Positions 11,027-22,422 of a stretch of DNA of 64,000 bases are shown here, piece after piece. This DNA is from Gracilaria vermiculophylla. Taxonomy: Eukaryota > Rhodophyta > Florideophyceae > Gracilariales > Gracilariaceae. The DNA is taken from contig JAHNZQ020000308.1 of the NCBI GenBank assembly GCA_019155205.2, forward strand, positions 4,157,858 to 4,221,857, written 5' to 3'. A program made the translations under genes and the position numbers. Positions within the stretch are counted from its first letter, which is position 1; every line of letters begins with the position of its first letter. The notes beneath the pieces were generated by a model that was given only the letters and a program-made list of their open reading frames with translations, did not search any database and was not told the DNA's origin.

Positions 11027-12787
11027 AAGGTTTGCGCGGAGTATTGAGAACCGCGTTGGATGAGTTTTTGCTTGAAATAATGCGTCGCTGAATCTTCATC
11101 TTCATGCACATCACTGTTGGGTATGGCTTTTATCAAGATTTTCCAGATTGAATGAGACACGGGGAATGGTCATGTACAAAAGTAATAATAGCTATTGTTA
11201 GATCTATTCCTATCTACACCAGGTTGTAAAGATTAACAAGAGCCCGTTGCCAAGGGAGCTCGGATTGTCTGGCAAGTAAAAAATCACGGGGTGCCAAACG
11301 TTGTTCTTCGAGGCAAATGGGAAACCCTTTTTGGTTCGATATCTTGAAAGTCGAGAATTCTAATTCTGTTAAACATGTGTGAAGATCAGGGATCGAACCT
11401 ATCAAGCCCTTGCTTCAAGTCGAAGTACGAAGGGTAACTCTCGAAAAGATGCCCCCCCGCTTGACATGCAGCAATCAATGTCACTGCAGCTGCAAGTCAC
11501 ATATCCACAAATCACCTCTTTGCAAAAGTAATCGAGTCCCGACTCCCCACTTATAACCTGTTGTAGTTCCGATGCCCCTGAGGATGGCAACAGCTCAAAA
11601 TCTGTCGGGCATGGCTCACAATACAAGTCATGGTCGACTTAATTCTAAATATTGCCGTGTATCGTTTACGTTGGGCATCCCATCACATAAGAAGCAGAAG
11701 CGGAATGACTTGATTTCTTAACAAATCGGTGGAAATGTCCGGTTCATTCTCGTAGTCAGAAAGGCATTTGTGGACTTCATCGCAAGTTCCGTCCCACGTG
11801 ACATATGACAATTCTTTGCGTTGAATGACTTCTAGCTAGCTTGCATTGAAGAAAATTATCCCCTCCCCCTTCCCCTCTGTATTTTGGAGCAACAGTTTTG
11901 TGTTTTATTGATATTATAGCTTCCTATCCCGACAGAGGCCATAATATTTATCAAATGGCCCGTTTCTGATGTGTATTCTTGGTGACGAATTGGGAGCGGA
12001 TCACATATCGATTATGATCTTAGCGGTGCCTACGTTTACATTCTATCATGTGCAATGTAGTTTTTCATGTGTCGACACTTAAAAAACAATTTGCATGTGG
12101 ATTAACATTCGAGAGAAGACCAAATTCAGGGTCGTGGTTGGCAAAATTGCGCCTTCAATGGTCATAAGTAACCTTGGCTCTCGTTAATGAGATTATTGTT
12201 CCCGCAGCGGAAAATATTTGCGAGAGCATCGCACATGCTTCTCAAGAAACCCGTTTCACATTTCGAGGCGGGAGCAATCGAAGATGGCACGTTTAGACTG
12301 TTATTTGTATTCACCAAAAACAAAAACTACAGCTCCGCGACTCGAGCTGAGGATCGCTGAAGCACTGTTCGCAATGATACCCGAGATAACGCTTTCTGCC
12401 GCCTACAGTTCGAAGGTGTTCGTCTCCAGGACGCGGGCTGCTCGAAGTTTAATGAAATCTATGGGTTCTTTGGCCGTGGCCAACGCCTTGAGGTGGGGCG
12501 AGTTGCAAAAAAACTGAAAAAAATCGCCGGGCCAGGCGTTGCCGGGCCAAATCTGAAGATCTCAGTCCGCGTTCAATCGGCGGACACACAGCTTTTGCAG
12601 ACAAAGCACAGCGTTCGCCGCCAAATCAATGCACTCTGCACCTCGCAGATCGCTTGCTCCAACACGCGCGGAACGCTCCCCTCGTCCTCACGACCATTGT
12701 CCGTTCGACTGCTGAGCTCCGATACTTCCACCAGAGGACCCTTTCGTCATCGAACCACTCATCGCCGCTTTGCTCAGCTCCCACGAG
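11027..12787. other. Intergenic AT-rich spacer
   Basis: About 1.75 kb containing the 3'UTR of the spartin-domain gene and the promoter of the UVR-propeller gene. I see no domain-bearing frame. A GGTTCGATCCC B-box-like string near 11390 on the minus strand does not fold as a tRNA. Confidence 0.5.
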
Positions 12788-14959
12788 ATGGCACCTCCCG
12801 CGTTCCTTCCTCCTCTCCACCCAACTCCCCTCCGTCGCCCGCGCATCCAACGCACGCAGCGCCGCCCTGCCATTGCGTGCATGACCTCGCGTCGTGAGGT
12901 TCGCGAATCCGTCGGCGTCCCCACACAGGAGCGCCTCTTACGACTCGAGCGCGCTCTCGCTGCCGCCATTCTACAGGAGCGTTATTCAGATGCTGCAAGC
13001 TTGCGCGATGCTCTGCAGGCTGCCCGCACATCCGATCCCTTGCTTGCCAAGCGCGCCGAGCTGCAAGCCGCTGTCGACAGCGAGCGTTTCCTCGAAGCAG
13101 CCCGTCTGCGCGACGAGCTCGCCACCCTAACCGAACGCTTTTCGAAGCGTGATGCCGGAAGACGTGTCGACCGTATCATTGTTCTTCGAGGTCGTGCCGA
13201 GCCAGACAAGGCGCTGCGCGCCGCAACTGTGTCAAGAGATGGTGCCGTACAGCTAGGACTCGTCCCCGAAATCTCCGAAAAGAACGCACCGCCCAGGGTG
13301 TACCTGCAACCAACATGGTCACCGAGCGGCGATTTTGTTGCCGTCACGGAGATATCCTTCAGCATTGACTTGAGCAGACTGGGACGAGGCGTCGCTATCG
13401 CAGATAGTTCGGCCAGAATTATTGTCATGAATGCCTTTGATGGAAGTGTTGTTCGCTCCGTCCCGTTCACAAAGCCACCATTCTTTTACTTTTGGAGTCC
13501 AGACGGTCGCCGCCTCACGCTTTTATCGAATGATCAGGGATCGACGGCGACTACGGTTGCTTTGTCTGCAATTCAGGTGGTGGCGCCGCCAGGAGGAGGT
13601 GGTCTTGATATGGACACAGTAACCGGACCTCTGGCTACGGGGCATCCTTTCCTGTACGATATTTGTCCGCGTGATTCCAACAAGACCGTTGTTCACATGG
13701 GAGATAAGTCAACTGTAGCTGTAGTCCCGATCAGCTCCTTTGACCGCGAGCACAAGGGCTTGACTACAAAAGCAGGCTCCTTTGGTGCTCCTCAGTGGCA
13801 CCCAAACGCTGGTAAAGACGGGAGGGAGGTTGTGTTGTTTGTTGAACGAGACAATGTTCTGAAATCAGATTCTTTTCTTGGTCAAGGCGCCGCGAAAAAC
13901 AAGGCTAATCCAGAGCTCATGCAGAAGGGGCAACAGAAAAATGGTGGCAAAAGCGACAGCGACAAGGCCGAGGCATTCGAAAAGTTTCTCGTAAGCAGTA
14001 CATCGCTACTCGAGAGCGTTCTGCGCAAGGGGGCAGAGTCACTCGGTTTGGCGCCGAAAAGCGACAAGAGCGAATCTAAAGTGGCAGAAAATGAGCCCAC
14101 TGTGGATCCGACTGCGCAGGAGGCGGAAGATGACGGCGAGTTGAAGGAAAAAATCCGCCGTCTGCTGCCCAAGAAGCCTCCGGCAATTCGAGATCAGCAC
14201 TGGAGTGAGCCCTATGTCACAGAGAGCATGGCCAATCGCCTCGTGATGTGTGACGTGGAGAACCCTGAACTAAGGCGAGTCATTGCTCGCTTCACGGGCA
14301 TCATGGCGTTCAAGCTATCACCAAATGGGAAGTACCTCGCCACACTTGTCACCAATCCTACCACAGGGGCAGACGAGCTCACCATCTGCACCGGTGATTT
14401 CTCAGCCGATACCGTTGTAGAGCCACGCCCGCAGGGTCATATGAGAAAGGGCCAAAGCGAGGCGGACATCATTCTCAGCACTCCGTACACCAGAGTTCTT
14501 GCGTTCTTCTGGAGCCCTGATTCCTCCAAGATGTTGTTTCTCACATCGCTGCGCGGCAGTCGAGTCGGAGCGGCACAGTGGGCAACGTTCGACCTGGAGT
14601 CGAACAAGGTTGTGCGGTACGAGAAGTTCATCATGTCTGGCATCTACATGCATTGCCTGAATTTCTTTGACCAGTTTGCCACGTCCATGACGCCATGGTC
14701 TCCGGACTCGGACGCCTTTTGCTACCCCGGCAGGGCCCTGACACCTGCGGAAATTGAAAAGGATCAAAACCCGGCGCCCACGGCGGCACCAGCCCTTTCA
14801 GCGCTGTTCATGCAGAGGGACAACTCTGCGGAAGGAAAGCGGTTTAACGCGAGGGTTCAAAATGTGCCGGTGACGACGAGCTCCATGGGGAAGGTTGAAG
14901 CGGAGGCGCCCGTCACGATTGTGGAAAACGTGGAGTACGCGTGCTGGAGCCCGTGCTGA
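12788..14959 (+). CDS. Plastid-targeted UVR-motif and beta-propeller protein
   Basis: 723-aa protein. Residues 1-45 are rich in Pro/Arg/Thr with few acids, like a plastid transit peptide. Two UVR motifs follow (about 54-80 and 91-117; ERYSDAASLRDAL and ERFLEAARLRDEL), coiled hairpins that mediate interaction in UvrB/C, Clp regulators and Executer proteins. The rest is a WD40/TolB-like beta-propeller with repeated blades such as TWSPSGDFVAV, YFWSPDGRRLTLL and FFWSPDSSKMLFL. A charged low-complexity insert (about 375-460, Lys/Glu/Asp-rich) interrupts the propeller. ATG 12788 is preceded in frame by a TTG; an alternative start is ATG 12881. The function is unknown; a plastid scaffold or regulatory role is an inference. 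Confidence 0.75.
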   Translation: MAPPAFLPPLHPTPLRRPRIQRTQRRPAIACMTSRREVRESVGVPTQERLLRLERALAAAILQERYSDAASLRDALQAARTSDPLLAKRAELQAAVDSERFLEAARLRDELATLTERFSKRDAGRRVDRIIVLRGRAEPDKALRAATVSRDGAVQLGLVPEISEKNAPPRVYLQPTWSPSGDFVAVTEISFSIDLSRLGRGVAIADSSARIIVMNAFDGSVVRSVPFTKPPFFYFWSPDGRRLTLLSNDQGSTATTVALSAIQVVAPPGGGGLDMDTVTGPLATGHPFLYDICPRDSNKTVVHMGDKSTVAVVPISSFDREHKGLTTKAGSFGAPQWHPNAGKDGREVVLFVERDNVLKSDSFLGQGAAKNKANPELMQKGQQKNGGKSDSDKAEAFEKFLVSSTSLLESVLRKGAESLGLAPKSDKSESKVAENEPTVDPTAQEAEDDGELKEKIRRLLPKKPPAIRDQHWSEPYVTESMANRLVMCDVENPELRRVIARFTGIMAFKLSPNGKYLATLVTNPTTGADELTICTGDFSADTVVEPRPQGHMRKGQSEADIILSTPYTRVLAFFWSPDSSKMLFLTSLRGSRVGAAQWATFDLESNKVVRYEKFIMSGIYMHCLNFFDQFATSMTPWSPDSDAFCYPGRALTPAEIEKDQNPAPTAAPALSALFMQRDNSAEGKRFNARVQNVPVTTSSMGKVEAEAPVTIVENVEYACWSPC

Positions 14960-15416
14960 TGGGCAGGGGGACGGCCGGGGTGCGGCGCGGACGGCGTTTC
15001 ACCGCATCCGTGGCCATGACATCCAGATTGGCCCCCAAGGCGCGCGCGTTTCTCGCTGTTGAGCACGGCCGCAGCGCTTGGCATGGACGTAGAGGCGACA
15101 TGTGCACCGAATAGCAAGTGGACAGTGTGTCTCCCCCTTTTTGGTGGGCCCACGTTTCGGGATACGAAGAGTATTGTAACGAGAGCAGCTCGGTTGCGAG
15201 AGATACTTGGTGCGCAAGAGACAAGGTAAACGCAAAAAAAATGTATGTTGGACATGTTCCAGACCTCTGTGGGTGCAGGCTAGCAGTTTGGTGTAGTTTT
15301 TGATGGTGGGCTGTCATGACTCACGACGACGACAACCGTTTAGTTGTTTGTTAGTGGAATGGAAAAAGGGCGGCAGTAGTTTCTAGCGAGCCGTTTGTTG
15401 CCCACAAAGACGCTTG
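14960..15416. other. Convergent 3' intergenic region
   Basis: Holds the 3' ends of the UVR-propeller gene and the glycosyltransferase. No gene is visible. Confidence 0.5.
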
Positions 15417-17838
15417 TCATGTGCAAGCGCCGGAACACACGAAGCTGGCGATAATAATTGCCAGCTCCGGATAGGCGTCAAGGTACTGGAACGGAGTGGA
15501 AACGCATCCGGAAAACAGCGCCGCGACGCGGGCGGACAGCTCGGAAACAAGTTGGCGCTGCTCCGACGACATTGCGGCCGCGCGCTCACGGGGCGCTCGC
15601 GCAGATGGTTGCGTCTCGTTCAAGAACAGGGCGGCGAAGAGAGCGTACGCCCTCTCGGCGACGGGCGGTCGCGCCTCCGGCACAAGGTCGGGGCTCCACC
15701 TGGCGGCCATGCGCAGGAGCTCGGGGTCGGAGAGGGCGTCGAAGGCAGGGCGGCGCAGCGGCGGCGGCACGAGGCGCTCGACGCGCGCGCGCCGCAGCAG
15801 CGGCGAGTCCAGCGCGCACGGCACCGAGTGCGAGTGCAGCCGCGCCACGGCGTCCAGGATGGCGTCGCTCGGGGCGACGGCGCGCAGCAGCGCGCGCAGC
15901 GCCTGGCGCTGCGGCTCGCCGACGCTCGACGGGCGCACGTGGCACGCAACGCTCGCAAACATGACGCGCTGGCGCGGCGAGCGCGGGCGATTGCGCGACG
16001 CAAACCAGCGCGACACGCTGTCGGAGATGTTCATGGCGAGCGAGCGCTGGGTGAAATGGCGCAGCGCGCGCGACGCGTCGCTGGCGGCCGGCGCGCGGCG
16101 CAGCGGGTTGAGGGCGTCGGACCACGCGGAGCGGAGCTCGTCGTCCACGGCGAGAAACGGGGTGAAAAAGGGGCACGAGCACTCGGGCGACGGGAAGGGC
16201 CAGAGTTGGTGCACGCGCCAGCCCAGGTACGGGGGCGGCGGCGGGACGTAGGCGGGCGAGGAGGGGCTGGTGGCGAGCTTGACGTGGACGTGGGCCATGA
16301 GGCGGGAGACGCAGCCGCCGCGGAGGGAGAAGACGACGGAGGGGTATGAGGGCGCGTGGGCAACCTTGTGGATGAGGTGCTTGTAGAAGGGGAGCGACAG
16401 GGACTTGGGCAGCAGGTCGACGCCGTACCTCTTGAGGATGAGGCGGATGGCGCGTTTGGACACATCGAGGACGTCGGCGTCGGAGACGAGGTGCAGCGCC
16501 GGGGTGACGGTGTTGGCGGCGCGGGCGGTGACGGTGAGGTTGCGGCACAGGGCGTCGGCGCAGCGGCGGTGCACGTTCCACAAGGTGTGCTCGGACGTGG
16601 GGCGCCACTGCGGGAGGTGGAAGTGGGTGAGCAGCAGGCGGTTGCGCTGGATCTCGACGGCGGCGGCGTGCGGATTGGTGGGCGGCAGAATGCTTTCGGA
16701 GTTGGCGACGCGCAGGGAGGCGTTGTGCGGTATGTGGGCGACGGTGTGGTAGTGGATGGGGTTGGGGGTGGCGAGGGCTGACAGTCGCGACACAATGTCG
16801 GAGTCGTCCCAGCCGTAGGTTGTGATGCGCTCGTCGTAGCCGCCGACGGCGAGGAAGAGGGGCGTGGGGACGTAGAGCAGGCCGTTGGCGTGCAGCTTGT
16901 CGGAGGCCGGGGTGTGGAGCTTGTGCCAGTCGCCGGCGAAGAAGGTGCGCGGGCGCAGGGGGTGGGCGTGGAAAAAGTCGGGGCGCAGCACGGTGTCGCA
17001 GTCGAGTTTGAGGAGGCGCGTGCGGGTGGCCAGGCGGGCGGCGAGGTTGTAGGCGGCGGAGAGGACCCAGCGCGGCTGGTGGCGGACGGTGACGAGCAGG
17101 AGCTTGGGGTGGGTGCGCAGCGCGGGCGGGAGGAGGGAGGAGACGGGCGGGGAGGAGGCCCAGTCGACGACGACGACCTGGTGGACGGCGGAGGCGTTTA
17201 GCCAGGTGGGCAGGGCGCGGAGGAGGGAGTGGGAGCGGTCCTTGCAGGCGGCGACGACGGAGAGGCCCGGGGCGAGCCACCAAAGGGGGAAGCGCGGGGC
17301 GTAGGAGGCGTTGGCGACGGAGCGGGCGAGGTCGGCGGCGGCGCGGAGGGCGTTGGTGTGGCGCCACCAGCGGGGGTCGGCGTCGAGGTCGGCCTGGACG
17401 AGGCGGCGCACGTCGTCGGACAGGGAGTGCCACGGGTAGAGGAAGACGCGGTGGGGGTGCGGGGGGGGCTGCGGGCAGTCGGGGGCGATGGGGAGCAGCT
17501 GGGCGGTGCGGTTGGGCGGGAGGGGGCGGACGGCGGCGGCGACGGCGAGGAAGGAGGAGTGGGCAGGGGGGGCGACGGGGGCGGTGGCGGGGGCGCAGAG
17601 GGCGACGTGGTGCGGGGCGAGCTCGAGGCGGAACGGGAGCAGGGGGAGCGGGCCGTCAAAGAGGGCGCGCACGCGGAAGGCGTGCGGGGCGACGCGGTGC
17701 ACGCGGGCGACGAAGCGGGCGCGCGCCAGTAGCTGGCGGTGGAAGGCGGCGGGCGACGCGGGCGGGGGGCAGGCGCAGCGCGGCGGCGGCGGCGCGCGCG
17801 GCAGCGCACGCAGCGACAGCAGCAGCAGCAGCAGCAGC

Positions 17839-17870
<32 letters not shown>

Positions 17871-18002
17871 TGCGACGGCGCGCGGCGCGCGCGGCGCTCG
17901 GCGGCGCGCGCGCGCGCGCACGCGGCGGGCGGCGCGGCGCGCGAGGCGCGCGAGACGCGCGAGCGGCGGCAGCGGCGGCAGCGACGGCGGTGGCGGCGAC
18001 AT
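15417..18002 (-). CDS. Type II membrane glycosyltransferase, GT-A (family 2-like)
   Basis: 861-aa protein. After about 45 basic residues comes an Ala/Leu-only membrane anchor, then a luminal region, consistent with a Golgi type II enzyme. The catalytic GT-A core starts near residue 245 with SVVAACKDRSHSLLRALPTWL and VVVDWASS. It contains the metal-binding DxD-type motif KLDCDT (about 331) and the acceptor-side motif GGYDERITTYGWDDSDI (about 386-402). This combination recalls family-2/GT7C-type transferases; donor and acceptor sugars are unknown. Several N-x-S/T sequons lie after the anchor. The C-terminal 350 residues are not recognised. The frame remains open upstream through poly-Pro to 18383, but the ATG at 18002 places the anchor normally. 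Coding GC is extreme. Confidence 0.75.
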
Positions 18003-18118
18003 TGCGGGGCGCGCGGGCGTGGCGGCGCTGTCGGGGCGCGCGGCGGCGGCCAAATCGGGGCGCGCGGCGCTGGTGGGGGGCGGCGGGGCGCGCGACGCGC
18101 GTGGGCCGCGTGGCGCGC

Positions 18119-18156
<38 letters not shown>

Positions 18157-18450
18157 GGCGGCGCTGCGGCACACGCGGCGCGGCGTTTGGGGCGCGCGGG
18201 GCCACAGCGGCGGGGACGGCGTGGCGCGCGCGACCGCGGCGCGGCGCTCACCCGCGCGGCGGCAGCGCGGCGCGCGCGCGGACGGCGGACGGCGGGGCGG
18301 CGCGCGCGTGCGTGGCGCGCGCGCGGCGGCGGCGGCGCGCGCAGCGCTGACAAAAGCGCCGCCGCGCGCGCTCGCTGCGCCAAGTCACCCCGCGCGTCTT
18401 TTTTCTCTTAAACGCTCACGCTCTCGCGCGCTGCGTCCTCCGCCCGACGC

Positions 18451-18650
18451 CGCCGCCTCACCCTCGCGCGCACCCCGCGTTCGCACCCCGCCCGCCTCCT
18501 CCCTGCTCCTCCCCCGCCGCCCACGCGCTTGCGCGCCTCCTGTTCACCGCCGCCGCCTCACCCTCGCGCGCACCCCGCGTTCGCACCCGCCCGCCTCCTC
18601 CCTGCCCCTCCCCCGCCGCCAACGCGCTTGCGCGCCTCCCGTTCACCGCC
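18451..18650 (+). repeat. Two tandem ~100-bp direct repeats upstream of the gene at 18660
   Basis: Unit 1 begins at 18451 and unit 2 at 18551; both start CGCCGCCTCACCCTCGCGCG and run through matching pyrimidine-rich text with a few substitutions. A third copy starts at about 18648 and is cut by the start codon at 18660. The repeat occupies the 5'UTR/promoter position between two divergent genes. Confidence 0.85.
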
Positions 18651-18659
18651 GCCTCCACC

Positions 18660-19190
18660 ATGGGCGCCGAGTTCTCGCTGCTGCGCGTGCTGCAGCTGCC
18701 GTTCGATCGCAGCCCCGCGCACCGCGCCGCCGCGCCCCCCTCCCGCGCCGCGCCCGTCGCGCCCACCGCGCCCGTCGCGCCCACGGCGCCCACGGCGCCC
18801 ACCGCGTCCACCGCGGCCACCGCGCCCGCTGCGGCCACCGCGCCCAGCGTGCGCGCTGCGGCCAGCGTGCGCGCTGCGGCCACCGCGCCCGCCGCGGGCG
18901 GCGGGCGCGCGGCGGAGGCGGCGGCGCAGCGGCGGCGCCACAGCTACTGCGACGACGGGACGTGGCGCAACACGCTGGCGAACCGGTCGCACACGTCGGC
19001 CAACCGGCACGTGGCGCTGTGGCGGCTGGCGGCGCGGCTGGCGGCCATGCGCTCGTCGCGGCGCGCGGCGGTGGTGCAGCGCCTGCGGCTGCGCGCCAAG
19101 CTGGTGGGCGAGCTCACGCGCTACTTCAGCGCCAACGCCTTCGTGCAGCGCCGCCACTGGCAGCGCGACTGGGCGCTGGCCGCCGCCGCC

Positions 19191-19230
<40 letters not shown>

Positions 19231-19307
19231 GCGCCGCCGCTGGCGGCGCGCGCGCCAAGTCGGTGTCGTTCGCGCAGTACGCCGAGCTGCGCTTCTTCCA
19301 GCCGTGA
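18660..19307 (+). CDS. Small Ala/Pro/Arg-rich protein, unknown function
   Basis: 215-aa frame starting in an excellent context (CCACCATGGG). The N-terminal residues MGAEFSLLRVLQLPF could be myristoylated at Gly2 after Met removal, but this is only a motif observation. Residues 30-80 are Ala/Pro/Thr/Val low complexity. A more complex central part (about 90-165) contains RRRHSYCDDGTWRNTLANRS and a basic amphipathic helix-forming stretch, then a polyproline run (about 180-191) and the tail SFAQYAELRFFQP. No family is recognised. The start context and the non-repetitive central segment make it a probable gene, but very high GC keeps many frames open here. Confidence 0.5.
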
Positions 19308-19385
19308 CGGCGCGCGGCGTTGCGCGCGCGCCCGTTTGCGCGCTTGTACCAGTGTGTATATGTAAAAGGGGCGCGGCGGCGACGC

Positions 19386-19422
<37 letters not shown>

Positions 19423-19955
19423 GACGACGACGACGGCGCATTTGGCGCCGGCGCGCTCGCGCAATCTCGGCGCCTCCGCGCGCCGCGCGCGGCGGCCGCC
19501 CCCCTCCCTCCGCCCCCCTCCCGCGCGCCGGCGCCGCACGTTCCGCCGCCAAGCATGCGCATTTGCCGCGCATACAGCGCATTCGTTGTTTGCCGCGCGC
19601 GTCGCCGCCGCCGCGCCCCCCGTCGCGCCGCGCGCGCGCGCGCGCCCGCACGTCGCACGTGGCGCGCGCCGCCCCGCGCTGCGCCTGCCGCCGTGCGCTC
19701 CCCTCTGCGCGCGCGCGCGCCACGCCCCGCGCCACTCGCCGCCCCCGCCGCGCCGCCGCGCCGTGGCCCCCCCCCACCGCTGCCGCCGCCGCTGCCGCCT
19801 CCGCCTGCTGCCGCCTCCCGCGCCGCCGCCACCGCCCAACTTTCTCCCCCGCGCGCTCCGCGCCCCGCCCTCCGCCCCCAGCCCCGCGCCGCTGTCTTCG
19901 TCCCGCCGCCCTGCGCCGCCGCCCGCCGAAACGCCACAAAAAGCTTCCAACCACC

Positions 19956-20028
<73 letters not shown>

Positions 20029-20259
20029 CCCCCCCCGCCCCTCGCCCCNNNNNNNNNNNNNNNNNNNNNNNNNNNNNNNNNNNNNNNNNNNNNNNNNNNN
20101 NNNNNNNNNNNNNNNNNNNNNNNNNNNNNNNNNNNNNNNNNNNNNNNNGATTTCCGCATCTCCTAGAGCTGGAGAACGACTCTCAATGAAAGTGGCGGAT
20201 AGCCATCGCTGCATCCGTTAAGGTATGAACTTTGGTTTGAAAAATGTGCAGTGAGCTGC

Positions 20260-20304
<45 letters not shown>

Positions 20305-20310
20305 ACCCCC

Positions 20311-20344
<34 letters not shown>

Positions 20345-20606
20345 CCGCCGCCTTGTGCATGTGCCCCCTGCAGGCGCGTCCGCCTTGGAATGTTGTGTGC
20401 CGCAGCCGCGGTGTCGCGCGCGAAATGGCGACGCCCGCCCCGCCGCTGCCGTCCCCCCCTCCCGCCCACGCCACCCCGCGTACTAAGCCCGCCGCCCCGC
20501 GCCCGCCCCATGCCGTCGCGCCCACGCCACACCCCACCCCACGCGCAGCGCCGCCGCCACACGCCGCCGCAGCCCGCCGCCGCCGCCGCCGCACCACTCG
20601 CTCGCC
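19308..20606. other. Low-complexity spacer with CGA microsatellite and poly-C tracts
   Basis: Contains a (CGA)n microsatellite at about 19386-19412, a 71-nt uninterrupted C run at 19957-20027, an assembly gap, a 114-nt non-repetitive island (20149-20262), and a second C tract at 20263-20343 broken only by single A and T bases. The kinase 5'UTR occupies the right end. No gene is supported. Confidence 0.7.
20049..20148. other. Assembly gap (100 N)
   Basis: Exactly 100 N, the usual placeholder for unknown length. It follows directly after a long C-rich run, a likely cause of the break. Confidence 0.99.
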
Positions 20607-21762
20607 ATGGACATCGGCACCGTCGTCGCCGACCGCTTCACAATCGTCCAAAGGCTCAGCCACGTGGGGCACGGCACCCTGTACCTGGCGTGCGACCCCA
20701 ACCACCGCATCTACGTCCTCAAGGCGGAGGACGCCAGCAGGCCGCGCTGCACCGTCAAGAGCGAGATCGCCATCTACGCCGCCCTGGCCCACAGCTTCAT
20801 CGACACCCCCGTGCTGGGCATCCCGCGCATCTTCTACCACGGCACCCACGTCCACAACGCCATGCAGTTCTACGTGCTCGTCATGGAGTACCTGGAGCGC
20901 TCGCTGTTCACCCGCATGGTCGACAACGGCGGCTGCCTCTCCCTCAAGACCGTCCTCATGGTCGGCATTCAGATGCTCCGCATCCTGGAGGACATCCACG
21001 ACCGCGGCTTCATCCACCGCGACGTCAAGCCGCACAACATCCTCACCGGCCACTCCGCCACCGACTGCTCTTCCATCTTCCTCTGCGACTTTGGCCTCGC
21101 CAAGTACATGCCCTTCCACACCCACCCCGACTCGCACGCCGCCTGCGTCTACGGCACCTTCGACTACGCCTCGCGCAGGGCGCTGCAGAGCATGGAGCAG
21201 GGCCGCTGCGACGACCTCGAGTCGCTCGTCTACACCCTCATCTTCCTGCGCTACGGCTCGCTCCCGTGGCAGCACATCCCGTTCCCACCGGACGGCCGCG
21301 AGAGCGCCGCCGCCCGCGCCATCTACTTTGACTACCTGTGGAAGGACCTCCCGCCGGAGATCAAGATCTTTGTCGACTACGTCAAGTGCCTGCACGTCAG
21401 CGAGAAGCCCGACTACGAGTACCTGCGCACCCTGCTCAAAGTCTCGCTCGCCGCCGCGGGGCTCGCCAACGACGGCCAGTTCGAGTGGTCGCCGCCCGCC
21501 AAGTTCCTCACCTCCTCCTACTCCCGCTCCGACGACGCTGAGCACGAGCACGCCCTGCGCGTCGCCGCCCTGCGCCGCCACGCCGCGCGCCCCGACCCCG
21601 CCGCCGAGCCCGCCGAGCCCGCCGCCCCCAGCGCCCACGGCAGCCTGGGCCGCACAAGCAGCCACACGCGCGCCGCCCCGCCTTCGCCGCCCCCCCCACG
21701 CCCCGTCGAGGACATCTCGCCGCGCGCCGCCGAGCATACGCCGTCGCCGCCGCCCACCCCCC

Positions 21763-21806
<44 letters not shown>

Positions 21807-21929
21807 CTTGCGGCCCGCGACTCGCGCGCCGTGGGCGCCGCGCTGCGCCGCGGACGCCGCCGCCGCCGCCGCGGCGTCGCCCGCGCCATCGCAAGCTTCT
21901 TCGGCGCGCTGCTCGCGGCTGGCGCGTAG
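20607..21929 (+). CDS. Casein-kinase-1-like Ser/Thr protein kinase
   Basis: 440-aa protein kinase. The kinase domain covers about residues 8-300. It has the beta-3 Lys in VLKAE (Lys39), catalytic loop HRDVKPHNIL (Asp139), DFGLAK (Asp161), the CK1-type activation segment GTFDYASRRAL in place of APE, and DDLESL. The glycine-rich loop is unusual: HVGHGTLY instead of the CK1 GxGxFG. The C-terminal 110 residues are low complexity (Ala/Pro/Asp/Glu, an Ala run, then an Arg cluster) ending in a short hydrophobic stretch FFGALLAAGA that could associate with membranes. The ATG at 20607 has a good context. It is convergent with the malectin-domain gene. CK1 affiliation is clear; the subtype and target are not. 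Confidence 0.88.
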
Positions 21930-22422
21930 AGGCCGCACGCTTGCGCGGCGCCGGCGGCGGCTCACACGTCTGCCCCGCCCTTGCCAGCTGCGCGCGCGCG
22001 CGCGCGCGCGCCACGGCACGGCACGGCGCGCGGGGGGCCCGCAATGAACCTGCCTCGAGTGGGCGCGAGGGCATGACCGTCGTGAGGGCTGCTCGGGGTG
22101 GGCGACGCACGTCTTGCTCGCGCGCGCACGGGTTCTTGCGCGCGCTTGTGTGCGCGGCGAGCGATAAAAGGCGCAAGCGCTTGATGGCTTGCTGCGGCGC
22201 TGTGCTCACTCACGCTGCGCGACGCAATAAAGCAAACGCTGCAGCACATAGCCAACTCGCACGTTTTTTGTTGCGCCCGACGCAACATGTGCGCTCGCAG
22301 AGCGCAGCGCTGTTAAACAAGCTTGATCTCTACCGAGAGCGGTCGCACTACATCAAAAATGTACAGGTTTCTATTACAGGACTACGACGAGGAACGTGCC
22401 TCTGCGACTCGCCCCTTGCTGC
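21930..22422. other. Convergent 3' spacer
   Basis: Holds 3' ends of the kinase and the malectin-domain gene. An AATAAA element near 22225 (GCAATAAAGC) is a plausible poly(A) signal for the kinase. No gene is visible. Confidence 0.5.

Noticed and set aside
11380..11470. B-box-like GGTTCGATCCC on the minus strand, possible tRNA
   Set aside because: No matching acceptor stem or A-box at the right distance; the T-stem has a mismatch.
15586..17433. Long alternative frames over the glycosyltransferase gene
   Set aside because: Low-complexity Pro/Arg shadows; only the chosen frame contains the GT-A motifs.
18558..20159. Long Gly/Arg-rich antisense frames across the poly-C region and gap
   Set aside because: They cross the N gap and homopolymers and contain nothing but low-complexity sequence.
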